DNA of 64,000 nucleotides from Hydnum rufescens UP504. Lineage: Eukaryota; Basidiomycota; Agaricomycetes; Cantharellales; Hydnaceae. The translations under genes and the position numbers were made by a program. Below are positions 33,428 through 44,822 of the stretch, in pieces (the stretch's first letter is position 1; each line of letters begins with the position of its first letter). The stretch covers positions 37,664-101,663 of the forward strand of contig MU129024.1 in the NCBI GenBank assembly GCA_014904985.1, read 5' to 3'. The notes under the pieces are model-generated. The model searched no databases. It was not told where the DNA came from and saw only the letters and a program-made list of their open reading frames with translations.

Positions 33428-34040
33428 TCATGCACGCCCCAGGGCCGAGAAACTGCTTTTATATGGGAGTAGAAATACAATGACCGAATCCTCAATCAGG
33501 TATCTATATATATCTTGTCCATTCCATTTTCTGCCGACCCCGGTTCTATGAGAAAGGGCTGAGGCGGTGCCGTAATAGGGTAAGCGCCCACGGGAGGATC
33601 TCATCTGTGAATAGGGTGTTTTCCATTGGAAAATGAGAGTAATGAGTGTGTAACCTGGACATATTGCCTTTCTCAAATCTCCATCGAAACGGTTATGACA
33701 CTTGGCTAGGATGGCCCCGGCTGCAGGGACTTTCTCGCGTCTTAACAGCTTAGTTCGCGCTACGAACCCGTACACAACTCTATGCACTACAATTATTCTA
33801 CGCCTCCTAGGGAATTATCAGACATCAGGTACGTTCCTTGAACCAATCCCCTTCGTTTTTTCTAGTAATACGAGGTTCTGGTAAAATGAGGTGCGAATCC
33901 GAACTAGTTCGGGGTGAAGATTCTTTTGGCGGGAATGGAAGGTTCGCACTGGCTGTAGACTTCATGATCTCTTTGATTGATCAGAGCCTGAACAGTTATC
34001 GTGAATCGCAGGCGGCGAGGGATTATGTCGATCTGTTTGG
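33428..34040. other. Repeat-derived sequence
   Basis: A minus-strand frame (33787-33428) with YTLITLIFQWKTPYSQM resembles, at nucleotide level, part of the repeat copy at about 510-680. It therefore appears to be another 3' fragment of the dispersed family rather than a gene. Plus-strand matches to the 32.7-kb region continue from about 33.84 kb as the inverse of the next copy. Confidence 0.4.
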
Positions 34041-34088
34041 GTGCTTACGCCGTAAGCAATGACCTACGGAGAGGATGAACGAGCCCAC

Positions 34089-34426
34089 CTGCAGTTGGAA
34101 TATCCACCAGCGTATGGAAATAGTGATTGTCGGAGCCGGTGGTGTTCCGTCTGCCGTCATATGCGCTGTATGGCCACAAAAATTGTAGACATTGGCTAAG
34201 CATCAGTGGGTCAGAGAACATGGTCATGATTCGATTAATGACGCGACTTACAGATGTTATATCTGTGTGAGACGATGGCCTTTCCTCCATGTCCTCCGAT
34301 TCCCTACCCAATCCATCCCCGTTCCCCCCCATTTCCAGTGTCTGCGAGTAACACGTATGAATGAGCATTATGGCGAGGAATTAGATGAGACTGACTGATG
34401 TAGATGGAATACTTGGGAATTTCCAT
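34089..34426 (-). pseudogene. Decayed glycine-rich mini-gene copy
   Basis: Minus-strand copy of the family. It starts ATGGAAATTCCCAAGTATTC (34426), then has a GTCAGT donor, acceptor CTCGCAG, a glycine-rich exon, donor GTAAGT, acceptor TGCTTAG, and an exon with NVYNFCGHTAHM and PTITISIRWWIFQLQ ending CTGCAG. An additional G in the exon-2 G run puts a TAG in frame (GNGGERGWIG then stop), and phases no longer match across intron 2. Exon 3 still conserves the family pattern. Confidence 0.6.
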
Positions 34427-36346
34427 CGTATGTGAAGGGATGGGAGCTTCTCCATATTTTGGGGCGCTTTATAACAGATGGAACGGGTGTCGGCCACGTG
34501 ATCCAGTTCAGATGAAATGAAACCAGAGTCTAGGTTTCTCACGCACTTGCATCGAGCCGCGCGGCATAGCCCGCTACCTTCATTTGATCACACGCTATAG
34601 AGTTTCGTCGTATTCTAAGGCGTGTTTTGTATCGAGGCTCTTTGGGATTTATTTGGTACTTTTGTCTTGTGGAAGATTAGCTAGTTTTTTTCAGGAGATA
34701 GGCACGGATTACGCTGTTCGCTGATCTTTGCCATGCTGGATGAAATGGCTGAATTTATATCGAGTCCGGTGCCGTACATAATTGCGACCCCCGCTTGGAA
34801 TTCAGGAGCACTGAAGCCTTAGCTTCGAACCGATCGAAGATTCAGTTTACACCGTGTACTTCGGGCTTTCGGGCCCTGGGAGAGACAAGCGACAATGGCT
34901 ATGCAACCTGTCTCGGAAACGCGTTGTTTTGACCCAACCAAGAGGGATGGCGGTTAATGCTGCGGCGCGGATCCTGGCGCCTAATTTTTTACTTCCTAAC
35001 TCCCAACTATAACACGTCGCCGTAGTGAGAGTTACGGTATTCGCGCGAGAAGAACTCCCCCTGATTACTAAGCAGATGAGGACGAATTCGGTAGACTGGC
35101 AAGACTCGAGTCGCCCAGGTGAATTAAGCAGGTGGCAGGAAGAACACACACAGAGAAGTCCTTGAGATTTATGTGGGCTCAAGCCCGTCCTTTATACTAT
35201 TTACATGAGGCACAGAAAACACATAAGATGGGGTAAAGATGGGGTAAAGATGAAGTAAAAGTCCAATGATGGCGGCAAGGAAAAGATCGCCGGTGAAACC
35301 TATCTACAAGATCCTAGATAATCGAGGTCGGTGCTGTTTGCATAGCCCCCTAGGGGTCGCGCTTGTCTCCGACGTCGTATTCGGTCGCTTCCGTATCCGC
35401 TCACTCCAACAGCCGGGGTCTTCATCCGATGGAAATGCACTAATCATTCAATGGTCTATTGTGGCACAAGTCTGGATGCCTTTGACTTCCTCATACTCTC
35501 CCGAAATTTCTGAGGAACAGTTACTGTATGCGAGGTCATGCCTTGGATGGATGTCCCTTTCCGCAAAACCACGCTGCGCTAGACCGTATCGTTTATTCGC
35601 CCTCTCTCCCTCGCCCTTCCCACCTCCACCTCCACAAATTCATCCGGCGCTAAGCCATTTTATTTATTCTCACCCCCTTCTCATTCTGTGGGTTGGGGCT
35701 TTAGTGAGAATTGTGATTTGTGCTGCAGCGCGGATCCTAACTTCCTCATCTTTCTCGCTTCCCAACTCCCGACATCCCTATACCACCTCGCCGAGGGCTT
35801 CATCTAGCAATAAGATTGATATTGGGGTACAGGGAAGTTTAATTTTGTTTGCGATAAGATATGCTTTGAAAAATTGAATTGACCAGGTGAACTATTTTCC
35901 AGGGTCTCATCCAGGCCATGTGAGGCTCTTATGGCCACCACCAATAGCAGGTCAATTCAAGCCACGAAGGAGTCGGCACCCGAGCCGCTAGCCAATATGG
36001 CGGTGGGGCCCATATCCAATGTGGCTGGGCTTGTTCTTTGGCCGTTATGGTTCCATAAGGCCGAGGGATATTTGAAAGTCCCGAGTGCACTGGCAGGATA
36101 TAGTATATGCACAGATGATCCCTTGGTCTTTGACTGCACGATATGTGGATAAATGACTACAACAAATGTAACGCCTTCGGTCTCGAGGATGGCAGCAGAG
36201 ACGACGATGGGAAGTTAGGAAACTGCACCGCTAGACGTATGGCATAAATGAAGGAGGGGAAAGGGGATACCATATACTGTATTTGGATCGATTCCGGGTT
36301 CCCGTCTGATATTTCGCTTCCATCAAAATCACTGGGTATGCACAAT
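34427..36346. other. Intergenic, repeat-derived blocks
   Basis: No gene was recognised. The largest open frame (35266-35877, plus) has no motif and overlaps the dispersed block shared with 29.6 and 34.95 kb. A short direct iteration, ATGGGGTAAAG, occurs at 35228-35255. From about 36.16 kb the sequence becomes the 3' flank of the I9-like gene and is duplicated at about 39.46 kb. Confidence 0.4.
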
Positions 36347-36941
36347 CTAACAAAGAGTTCTAAATATAAAGCGGTGACGGGGAGGAAAAGACTGGGAAAT
36401 GGGACTTACGCCATCGGGTTCGACAGTGTCAACGAGAGGATCCCCAGCAAAACCAGACACATGTGCCGGTTGGAGCGTCGCGCTGAATCCCTTGATGATA
36501 GTGTAGCGATTATTTATTTTACCACCTGTTCGATCGCAGAAAAAAAAAGGCGAGCGGCAGTGGCGTGAGTGAGACATGTAGGTGGGTCACGAAGATAATG
36601 AAGTGTGAATGTGCGTTTTTGGGAATGGGTTAATGGAAGAGATTACGACTATACTATATGTAATTGGGAGACTGACCAGAGGCCTCGATTTGTCTGCAGT
36701 GCTCGTCGATCTCCGCCTATCGTAACGTGTTATTATTTGACAGGGTGCCATTAAGGGGTGCCGACAGATGGAAACAGAGAATAGGGCGGAGGGCAGACTT
36801 ACCTGGCTAACGTGGTCCTTGTACGTGACGATAAAGTCTGCAAGACAGATCGGCGGGGAATCACCAAGGATGAGCGTATCATCCTCGCGGGAGGGCCAGA
36901 CATAAAGGACACGGAACTCAACTGCCTGCTGCTTCCGACAT
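36347..36941 (-). CDS. Peptidase inhibitor I9-like protein (copy 1, apparently intact)
   Basis: A small cytosolic inhibitor of subtilisin-type proteases, related to mushroom POIA1 and yeast Pbi2 by pattern. Exon 1 is ATGTCGGAAGCAGCAG (36941-36926). It joins through a GC-AG intron (GCAGTT...CTTGCAG) to DFIVTYKDHVSQ (36837-36803), then AEIDEHCRQIEASG (36716-36677), then GKINNRYTIIKGFSATLQPA plus HVSGFAGDPLVDTVEPDG (36525-36410). All phases agree, giving FIV strand, helix, IIKGFSA strand, helix and VEPDG end, the complete I9 ferredoxin-like fold of about 70 residues. The last few residues are unresolved: reading through gives a stop at 36347, and a short final exon is possible. The family's usual TTQ-like tail was not located. 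Upstream sequence is shared with the inverted-repeat arms and with copy 2. Confidence 0.75.
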
Positions 36942-37109
36942 AGTCAGAGTATTTCTGTTATTTCTCTGCAAGCGGCGGCAGCAGCGGTAGTGGTTAGGGT
37001 GCTTAAGAGAGTTCCAAGTGAGACGTGACGATACACAGCCGCAGTGACGGGTAATGGGAGGGACGATGACGTAATTGTAAAACACTGGGGATACGGTAGT
37101 GAACACGGG

Positions 37110-38275
37110 CAGCATGGTAGTGATGGTGATAAAGAAATGACGAACAGAGTGCGAAGGAGAAAACACGCACACGCTTACACTTGGGGAAAAAAAGAGGGAA
37201 ATATACTCAGTTGGACATCGAGAAAACGGGGTACAAAGTCTGATTACATAAGCGAGTAAACGAGACTGGCAAACAGCATTGCGGAATGGCCTTTCGCAAT
37301 CATAGACGCGAGACGGCGGTGAGTACATTCCCTTATATTATCAAATGGGGAGTGAGAACATAAATCTAGCGCAGGAACAAATGAAATCACACCTTGCACT
37401 TTGAGTAGATCTCTTGTAGCATGATGCCTTGTTTAGGGCTGCAAATGGGGATGATCAATGTGCAATCAGCGAACTAATAGGTAGCCAAACCCAGTAAGAT
37501 TTATCGCCTTTCCGAGATGTCCTCCACAGCACTGGCTCATGGCCACAGCCACAGGCACTTTCGCACGCCCTAACAGGCTAATGTAATTTCAAAAACTGCA
37601 AACTACAACAATTCTATGGCGCGAAGGAATACACCAGGCCTCAAGTACGTCGTTGCTTATCCTTAAATCAACCCCCCTCAATTTCTCTAGTAATACGAGG
37701 TCGTGGTGGAATGTAGTGTGAATAGGAACTAGTTCTGAGGGATGTTTTTTCGTTGGATGTGGAACGTTCCCCCTGGCTTCAGACGTCATCATCTCTTTGA
37801 CTGAAGAGATCCTGGAGACTTATGGAAAATCGCAGTCGGAGAGGGAGTATGTAGATCTGCTTGTGTTAAGGCTGTAAGCAATAAACCGTGGAGAAGATGG
37901 ACAACCTTACCTGCAGCTTGAATATCCAACAGCCAAAGGAAACAGTGATTGTCAGACCTGGTGGTGTTCCGACTGCGCCCATGTATGTTGTATGGCCCCA
38001 AAAATTGTAGATGTTGGCTAAGTATGGGTGGATCAGGAGACAGGGTGATCGTTTGACTGATGATGCGACTCACACATGGTGATCTTCCCTCCATTCCCTC
38101 CGACTCCCCCGCCCGTTCCTCCCCCGGTCCCCCCATTTCCGGTGTCTGGGAGGAACACCCATGAATGAGCATGATGGTAGGAAATTAGATGAGACTTACT
38201 GATGTAGATAGAATACTTGGGAATTTCCATCGTGAAGCGGTGTGAGCTTGCCTCCAGATCTTGGAATATTTAATG
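37110..38275 (-). repeat. Right arm of large imperfect inverted repeat
   Basis: Reverse-complement partner of 32205-33385; see the same landmarks. The part nearest the I9-like gene (about 37.11-37.45 kb) recurs a third time at about 40.58-40.97 kb, upstream of copy 2 of that gene. The arm is thus a composite of an I9-upstream block and the glycine-rich mini-gene repeat. Confidence 0.75.
37866..38230 (-). CDS. Glycine-rich mini-protein, best-preserved family member
   Basis: Four exons with consistent phases give a protein of about 70 residues. Exon 1 is MEIPKYSIYI (38230-38200) before GTAAGT. Exon 2 is a glycine/threonine array (TGNGGTGGGTGGGVGGNGGK) ending ITM, before GTGAGT. Exon 3 is SNIYNFWGHTTYMGAVGTPP then GLTITVSFGCWIFKLQ, before GTAAGG. 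Exon 4 adds Pro and stop TAA at 37866. Intron lengths are about 39-65 bp. No signal peptide or known domain is visible. Similar Gly-Thr-rich segments occur in agaricomycete proteins of unknown role, but I cannot assign a family. Four other copies in the window keep the same exon pattern, mostly with broken frames. The gene could alternatively be an accident of a noncoding repeat, though conserved splice sites argue otherwise. Confidence 0.5.
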
Positions 38276-38360
38276 ATCGGTTGATCGCGCCTGATTACAT
38301 AAGAGAGGAGGCGATTTTGGGAGTCATGAGATCCGGAATTTCATTTCCGATGCGCACGCG

Positions 38361-38403
38361 GCTTGCTTTGGGATCGCTTGCTTTGGGATCGCTTGCTTTG
38401 GGA
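38361..38403 (+). repeat. 15-bp minisatellite, three units
   Basis: GCTTGCTTTGGGATC is repeated directly at 38361-38375 and 38376-38390, with a partial third unit to 38403. It lies in an open stretch without recognised coding function. Confidence 0.85.
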
Positions 38404-39714
38404 ATGATGGATTTCAGAGGCTGTTTTCGGTTCGACTGCCGCAGCACTCTTTTCTCTCTCCGTCTTCATCTCCCGACATCGCGTTCATTTACCGAAACCT
38501 TCAAACTTTCTGGATACGCATCTGCGCGCCAGATCCACACCAGCCTACACGTAACCGAAGCTCTCGACTAGAGCCCATCATCCCAACTTGCCATCATGAT
38601 ATCGTGTGTGTATCGTGACGACGCAATGGCCATGGGCCGGTGACTTTGCCCCTGAATTCCCCCCGCTGGCCTTGATGCCACTCGATTTGGATTTGGATAT
38701 TGATTGCTTATCATTTCACTGAGATATTTCTTCAGAGGCTGTTGTTAGGCATAGCTAATTCGGGGGGCAGGGTTGCCACTTTAGGTGCCATTGCAGATTC
38801 TCGACGGGTACATGATAATTTTTTTTTTTTTGTTAAGCACAGGTGATGGGGGGGTCGGGGTGCCCACTTTGGGTGTCATTGGAGATTGTCGACGGTCACA
38901 TCGAGATTGGGAAGGAAGGGCAATGTGCCTTCTCTGGCCACTACAGTGCACATCCTCCTCTAGAACATTTCGCCAAAGGCTTCGCCTGATGAAATCACGT
39001 AGCCCCTCAAGAGAAAGAAAAAAGCAGGGCGCAGGCAGGCCTTTGAACAAGAAAGCCCAAAACGGGAGAATGGTAAGGAAGGAGAATCCGAGAGATTCTC
39101 ACATATAATAGTAAGCCGGGACCCGCGGTCGGCATCATCATACTGCTGCTGTTTTTCTTCTTCATTTCGCTATTAGCAATGAAACAACCATAGCATGGAT
39201 ATAATAGAAGAAAGAACTTGAAGTGGGGAAAGAAGATCCGCGGCAACGGCATGGTTTGAAACTGTTCCTGATTTCTTGTCAAATGGCTCCCGATCCCCAA
39301 AAGAACTCGAACACCTGTTACGGTGGTTTTTTTTTTTTTTGGAGGAAGGAAAAGAATTTAAAAAGTCGCGAGCACAAATACACACATCCAAGGAGAACAT
39401 TGTGCTATCTCTTGATATTTCTCTGTCCAAGATAACTACAACACAGAAACACTTTACAAGCCTCTCCTCTGGAGGATGGCGGCGAAGACGAAGTTGGGAA
39501 ATGAGGAAATGGCGGCGATTACATGAATGAAAAAAAAAAAAAGGAACGGGGGGGGGGGATGCAATCTACTGTATTTGGATCGATTCCGAGCCCCCATCCG
39601 ATATCTTCACTTCGATCGAAATCATTGGGTAGTCACGATCTAGAGAGTTTTTAATTTTTTAGAATTGTTTTCGGAAAAATAGGGGGGGGGGAGGGGTTCG
39701 AAAAACCGTTGTGT
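38404..39714. other. Intergenic with internal duplication
   Basis: No gene was recognised. About 38757-38812 and 38850-38910 are diverged direct copies (GG-GTTGCCACTTT-GGTG-CATTG-AGATT-TCGACGG). Long homopolymers occur at 38820-38831 (T), 39328-39340 (T), 39530-39541 (A) and near 39549 (G). From about 39.46 kb the sequence is homologous to the 3' flank of I9-like copy 1. Confidence 0.5.
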
Positions 39715-40333
39715 CATTGGAAGGGGAAGACTTTCGGATATAAGGACTCACGCCATCAGGTTCGACAGTGTTAATGAAGAGGGTTCGCTGCAAAGCCAGA
39801 CAAATGCCCTGGTTGGAGCGTCGCGCTGAATCCCTTGATGATAGTGTAGCGATTATTGATTTTTCCACCTGTTCGAAGGTCGAAAAAAAAGAAAAAGAAA
39901 AGAAGGCAGCGGCAGCGGCGTGAGTGAGACATTTCAGGCGAGTCACGGGGAGAATGAAGGGGGCGTGTGCGTGAGTGTGAATGTGTGTTTCAGGGGGGCG
40001 ATGGGCGGGTGGAAGAGATTACAATCGTAGTGCATGTAGCTGGGAGACTGACCAGAGGCTTCAATTTGTTTGCAGTGCTCGTCGATCTCCTTCTACCAAT
40101 AACGTGTTATTATTTAGCGAGGTGCGATTAAGGGTTGCCGGCAGACGGCCAATAGGGAACAGGGTGGGGGACAGGAAGGGCGAACTTACCTGGGTAACGT
40201 GGTCCTTGTACGTGACGATGAAGTCTGCAAAGCAGATCGGCGGGAAGGGGACCAAGGATGAGCGCTAGCATCCTCGCGGGAGGGCCAGAGACAAAGGACA
40301 CGACACTCAACTGCCTGCTGTTGTTTGCGACAT
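39715..40333 (-). pseudogene. Peptidase inhibitor I9-like protein (copy 2, frameshifted)
   Basis: Same exon plan as the copy at 36347-36941. It starts ATGTCGCAAACAACAGCAG (40333), has a GC-AG first intron, then DFIVTYKDHVTQ, KEIDEHCKQIEASG and GKINNRYTIIKGFSATLQPG with HLSGFAANPL. At that point CCTCTTCATTAAC replaces CCTCTCGTTGAC, one base longer, and creates a stop, so the conserved NTVEPDG tail is out of frame. All four splice sites examined remain recognisable. It is either a young pseudogene or a miscalled base; the damaged position is not in a long homopolymer. Confidence 0.7.
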
Positions 40334-40877
40334 AGCTAGAATACTTCTGTTATCACTCTGTAAGCGGCGGGGGTGGTGTGGTAGTAGTAGTAGTAGTGAT
40401 GGTGGTGGTAGTGGTTAAGAGCTGACTTGTGACGGATGATACGCAGCCGCAGTGACGGATAATTGGAGGGACGATGACGTAATTGTAAAACACTTGAGTT
40501 ACGAAAGTAGTACCGTTAAGGAGGCACTGATACATGCGTTGACTATGATACCGTCCGCAGGTAGCGAACGCGGAGAGAGGCATGGTAGTGATGGTGATAA
40601 AGAAATGACGAACAGAGTACAACGAGGAAGGGAAAACACACAGACACCCTTACGCTCGAGGGAAAAAAGAGGGAGAAACAACTTAGTTGGACAAAAGCGA
40701 CATCGGCATATAGGAAGGAAAACGAGCAGGTGCAAAGTCTGATTACATAAGCAGGTAAACATAGCATTCAGCCACGGAATGACCTTTCGCGATCATGGGC
40801 GCGAGGCGGCTGGGAGTACATCCCCTGATATTCAAACAGGGGGTATGAACACAAGCCTGGCGCCAGAGCAGACGAAG

Positions 40878-43800
40878 TTACACACCGCACTTTTGGTCTG
40901 GGTAGATCTCTCGTGGCGTAATGCACTGTTTGGGGCTACAAAGAGAGATGATGAATGTGCGATCAGCTAACCAATATTGTACTAGGAAAGCATAGTTATA
41001 GATGAGCTCACGAGGGAAGGTATGCGGTAGACCTCTCTCGGGTCCATCAGAGTGAAACAACTGAGGTCTCCACTCAGGCCGCTCATTGAGGACTGCGCTA
41101 TTTCGGAACTTGTCCACCAGCGCGGCCTTACCCCTTGTATCATATTCCGGTCAGGTTTAAAATTCTTTTGGCAATCAATACGCCAGACTCAACTGGTAAT
41201 TGGCATAGCTCATCTGAAGCACTTTCTCAGATTGAAACAAATTCCTGACGAAAACATCACGAGCAAAGATGTGAGCATCTAAACCAAGTACTCACAATAT
41301 CAGACAGGAATAGTATACCATTTCTTCCCCAGGCAAGCGCGACAGAATCTGAGCAAATCAACAGCTTCGATGAAGTTTACGAATGCATATCTGCATCCCA
41401 GGGTGGTTTGACTAGGGTCACAGAACACGGAAATAAAGGAAGAGAGTTACGCACCCAACGTTGCAGTGATTGGTGAAATCAATTCGAAGGTAGAGAAAGT
41501 CAAGCGAACGACTGAGATAACAAAGAGTGAGAGCCAGTCTCTAGAGCGTCTACAAGACGTCCGATAAAATAAGTACGCACGGGCAAACCTATACCACCAT
41601 GGCGGAGAGCAAATGAGGACAGCAATGATGGAAAAACAAGGACGACGTACATTATCGATAAACGAAAGCAGATCAGCGGCAGACATCTATCGACACGGAA
41701 AAAAAAGATTGGGAAAATCATTAGGAACAAGGTCCGAACGAACGCACCTTATTCGGGACATTTTTGAGCATGACAGTAGTCCTCGTATCCAATCCCTTTT
41801 CGATCCTTTCCACGTCTACAAGATTCGCTTCGGGAGTAGCCTTTCTTTCCCTGACAGCGCCTGCTGCAGCTCCATGGAGATTAGAAGAGGTAGAATGCTG
41901 CAGCCCAGACCCTGAATCGTGATAATCATTCGCACCCGCGGGCATCGACGATGAAGAGTCATTGCCGTTTCCCGCATGTACTCCGTTGTACGATGGGTGA
42001 ATTCCGTGGGAGAAATTGGGATGATGCGGGAGATGGACACGTGGGTACGAGGACGGCGAGGCGGTATTTTCGGGTGAATTGGAATGCGAACGAGAGTGAA
42101 GGCGCTTGGTAGGGACGAGAAAATCAGGGGTAGGTGTGGCCGTAGACGTGCCATTACCTCTCCAACGTGGATGTTTGGTAAGACCATTGAAAGGGGTTTC
42201 TTTGCCTGCAGATTTGGGCTTGGATAGGGGGATCGAGGGTGTGAGTGGTGTTGTAAGAGAGGTACTAGGAGAAGTAGGGGGACGGATAGAGGGGACTATG
42301 TGGCCACATTGAGAGAGATGGGGGTGATACAGGTGTCTAATATGATGGTCTTGTTCTTCGCCTGGTAGATAATGGTGAACATGACTGGACGATACCATCG
42401 GAACGCCCGTAGGGATCATAATTCCCATTCCAGGAGGGGAGACGGGGGAAGGCGCATGACTGGGGGTGGATGAAGAGGTGGCTGAAGGCAGCCATGGTTC
42501 ATACTGTTGACGAGGCTGGACCCATTGATCTTCAGACGCGCGATCTTGGCGCGATTCGCCATCCCCTTGAGGGTGAAGATAGAATTGTTGTTGGTCACCA
42601 TATTCGGCTTGATTACGAGAGGTTAACGTCATGGATGACGAGTAAGGGATCGAAGGCAAGGGAAAAGGATAGGGATAGGGATCAGGAGGGGAGTAGTGAG
42701 TCTGTTCGGTTGCGTGATTATCGCCGCCGAAGGCATTACCACTGCCTCCGAGTCGAAGATTAATGTATCGTCCCATCTCTTCAAACGCCCCGCCACCGCT
42801 AGGTAAGGGGGTAGCGTCACGCCTGGGAGTAGCAGGGGCAGTCTTGGGAATAACGCCGCCGCGAGATTTCTACGGGAAAGCGGTGCCGAATTATGATTAT
42901 CCTCGTCTTCGTCATCTCCTTGTCCACCGTGATCGCTGCCATCATCCACACCATCCTTGCTGAGCTCGGAGGATAATTCGAGGTCCATGCTGAGAATGGA
43001 GCCACTTCCGGGGGCTTGGTCTTCCAGGGCTGAAGCATGCCCAGATTCTTGTTCGAGAGCAGCGGCATGTCCAGCCGCATAAAGTTGCCGAGCCTGATAG
43101 GAGAGTTGTTGCTGAAGTGAGGTGAGTTCGCCAGGGAGAAAGGTGGCTGAACCGGTAGATGATCGACGAGTAAAGGTGGGTGGCGAGGTGGTACGTTGTT
43201 GTGTAGAAGATTGTTGCTGTTGCATAGCGTAGTCGGTACCACTGGCGTAAAGGTAGGAATGTTGGGAGGGAGGAGGATGGGGAAAGTAATCTACGCCAAA
43301 GGAGCGAAGAAGATATGGCTGCGGATGAGAGTGGCGGATCGGGGTGTTGTGTTCCTGGTGGGAATGTGGGTGATGACGAGGAGTGGCTATGGCGAGATGG
43401 AAGTCGACCGCTGCTCCTGATATAGGAATGGTGAGAGTATGGAGATTCTCTATGACGGTTCGCGCGATGCGGGAGTCGTAGAACTCTATACGAAAGGTCA
43501 ACGGAACAGAAGGGGAGACAGGAACCGTCTCAAAGTGCATTATGCCTCCGAAACGTTCAAGAGCGTTACGGATCGCGTTTGCTATGACGTCTAGATGGCC
43601 ACTGAAATTGTAGGCTTCGGGGGAACGTCTGGCATGAGCGTAAGGATCGCTTCTGGGGATGGCGGAGAGATGGAGTCGACCATCGGCATTGGAGACAAAG
43701 GGGGAATGGCCGACGAGCTTCGCATGGGAAATCAATACCTGTCTCGTGACAATGCCAAGGGCGCTAGCTTGCCTTGTACAGCTCGGAAAACGAAACAAAC

Positions 43801-44822
43801 CTGGAGGCCAGTTTGCGACCAGCAAAGAACGTGGCGCTCTCTGATCCGTCGTCGTCCACTCTGGACCTGACGATGAGCTCGTGTGCGCGGGTGGCAGTGC
43901 GGACATCGAAGAAAGCGAGGACAACCTAGAGTATTCTGAAAAGGGAGGTTCTGCTGGGAGAAAGCTAGTGGGACTCACTACGCCGTGTTCATATTGAAAT
44001 CCTACGTATATGCCCTTGAGTTCTCCACAGGCTGGCAAGGAGAGTCAAATGAATTTCATGAATGGATCACCTGATGAAAACGTACGAGCGAATTCTTGTT
44101 TGAGAAGTGCGGTTGTGGCAGCATTGGGGACTCCGCCGACCTAAGGAAATTAGAGAGATGAGAATGGAGAACGAGGCATGGGTGGGTAATGAATCACAAA
44201 AAGAAAGCGACTGGGGGCTTGGATCGCATCCAGGTTTCCATCTACAGGGGAAAGTTGTTGTTCGGCACCTGCAAATACAACGTCTTCGCTGTCGTCGGTG
44301 GAGATGGAGTAATGGGAGTGAGCACCAAAATCGGTGGATTCGGAAACAGATTCATTAACGGAGCGAGGAGTAGATAGATAGGTAAGTGGGGGAGACAAAT
44401 CGGAAACGGGAAAGATGGATTCGGTGCCACTTTGGGACGAAGAAGATGGAGTGGGATTAAAGTGATATAAAGAAGAGATGGGAGCAGGAGAGCAATTGGA
44501 TCTAGGATGAAGATTATGGTAGCGCAGCGCCTGGAGGGGCTGGAGAGTATACGCTGGGGTAAGAGGAGGAGTGAGAGGAGAAGGGGAAGAAGGAGAAGAA
44601 TATTCAGTAGTGGTTACGAGAGGATAGAGATAAGGTTTTTTAGAATGATTCAAACGAAGATGGGGCTCATGGGGAGGAGAGCGCGGGCGGGCAGGAGTGA
44701 TGACTGGGGTCTACGCGATGGCGATGGCGTAGATGGCCATTGTGGGTGAGTGATGTGGTGGACGAGAACGAGAGGAAAGAAGGACTGACAGTGTCCATTG
44801 GGGGATCTTTAGCCATCGACAT
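40878..44822 (-). CDS. mei2: Mei2-like RNA-binding protein, C-terminus altered
   Basis: A Mei2-family RNA-binding protein (meiosis and signal-controlled RNA regulation in fission yeast). It starts ATG 44822, followed by a GTCAGT intron and a Ser/Pro/Thr-rich N-terminus. Weaker N-terminal RRM-like regions include FARTFSSACGELKGIYVGFQ and ALERFGGIMHFETVPV, then long Gln/Ser/His-rich linkers. The diagnostic C-terminal RRM is spread over several exons: DTRTTVMLKNVPNK (RNP2), MSAADLLSFIDN, DFLYLRIDFTNHCNVG, YAFVNFIEAVDLLRF (RNP1), KVLQMSYANYQ and FRNSAVLNERPEWRPQLFH with GPERGLPHTFPRE. Oddities: a frame break at a C run (42788-42791), and the donor after SYANYQ reads TTGAGT instead of GTGAGT (41193-41188). 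From about 40970 the coding frame enters sequence shared with the I9 upstream repeat, so the last 45 or so residues are repeat-derived. Confidence 0.8.

Noticed and set aside
35266..35877. 203-codon plus-strand ORF
   Set aside because: It overlaps a diverged dispersed block, has skewed Ser/Pro/Leu composition and no motif.
36901..36903. ATG at 36903 as start of the I9-like gene
   Set aside because: It is lost in copy 2 and does not lead in frame to DFIVTYKDH; the ATG at 36941, conserved in both copies, joins in phase through a GC-AG intron.
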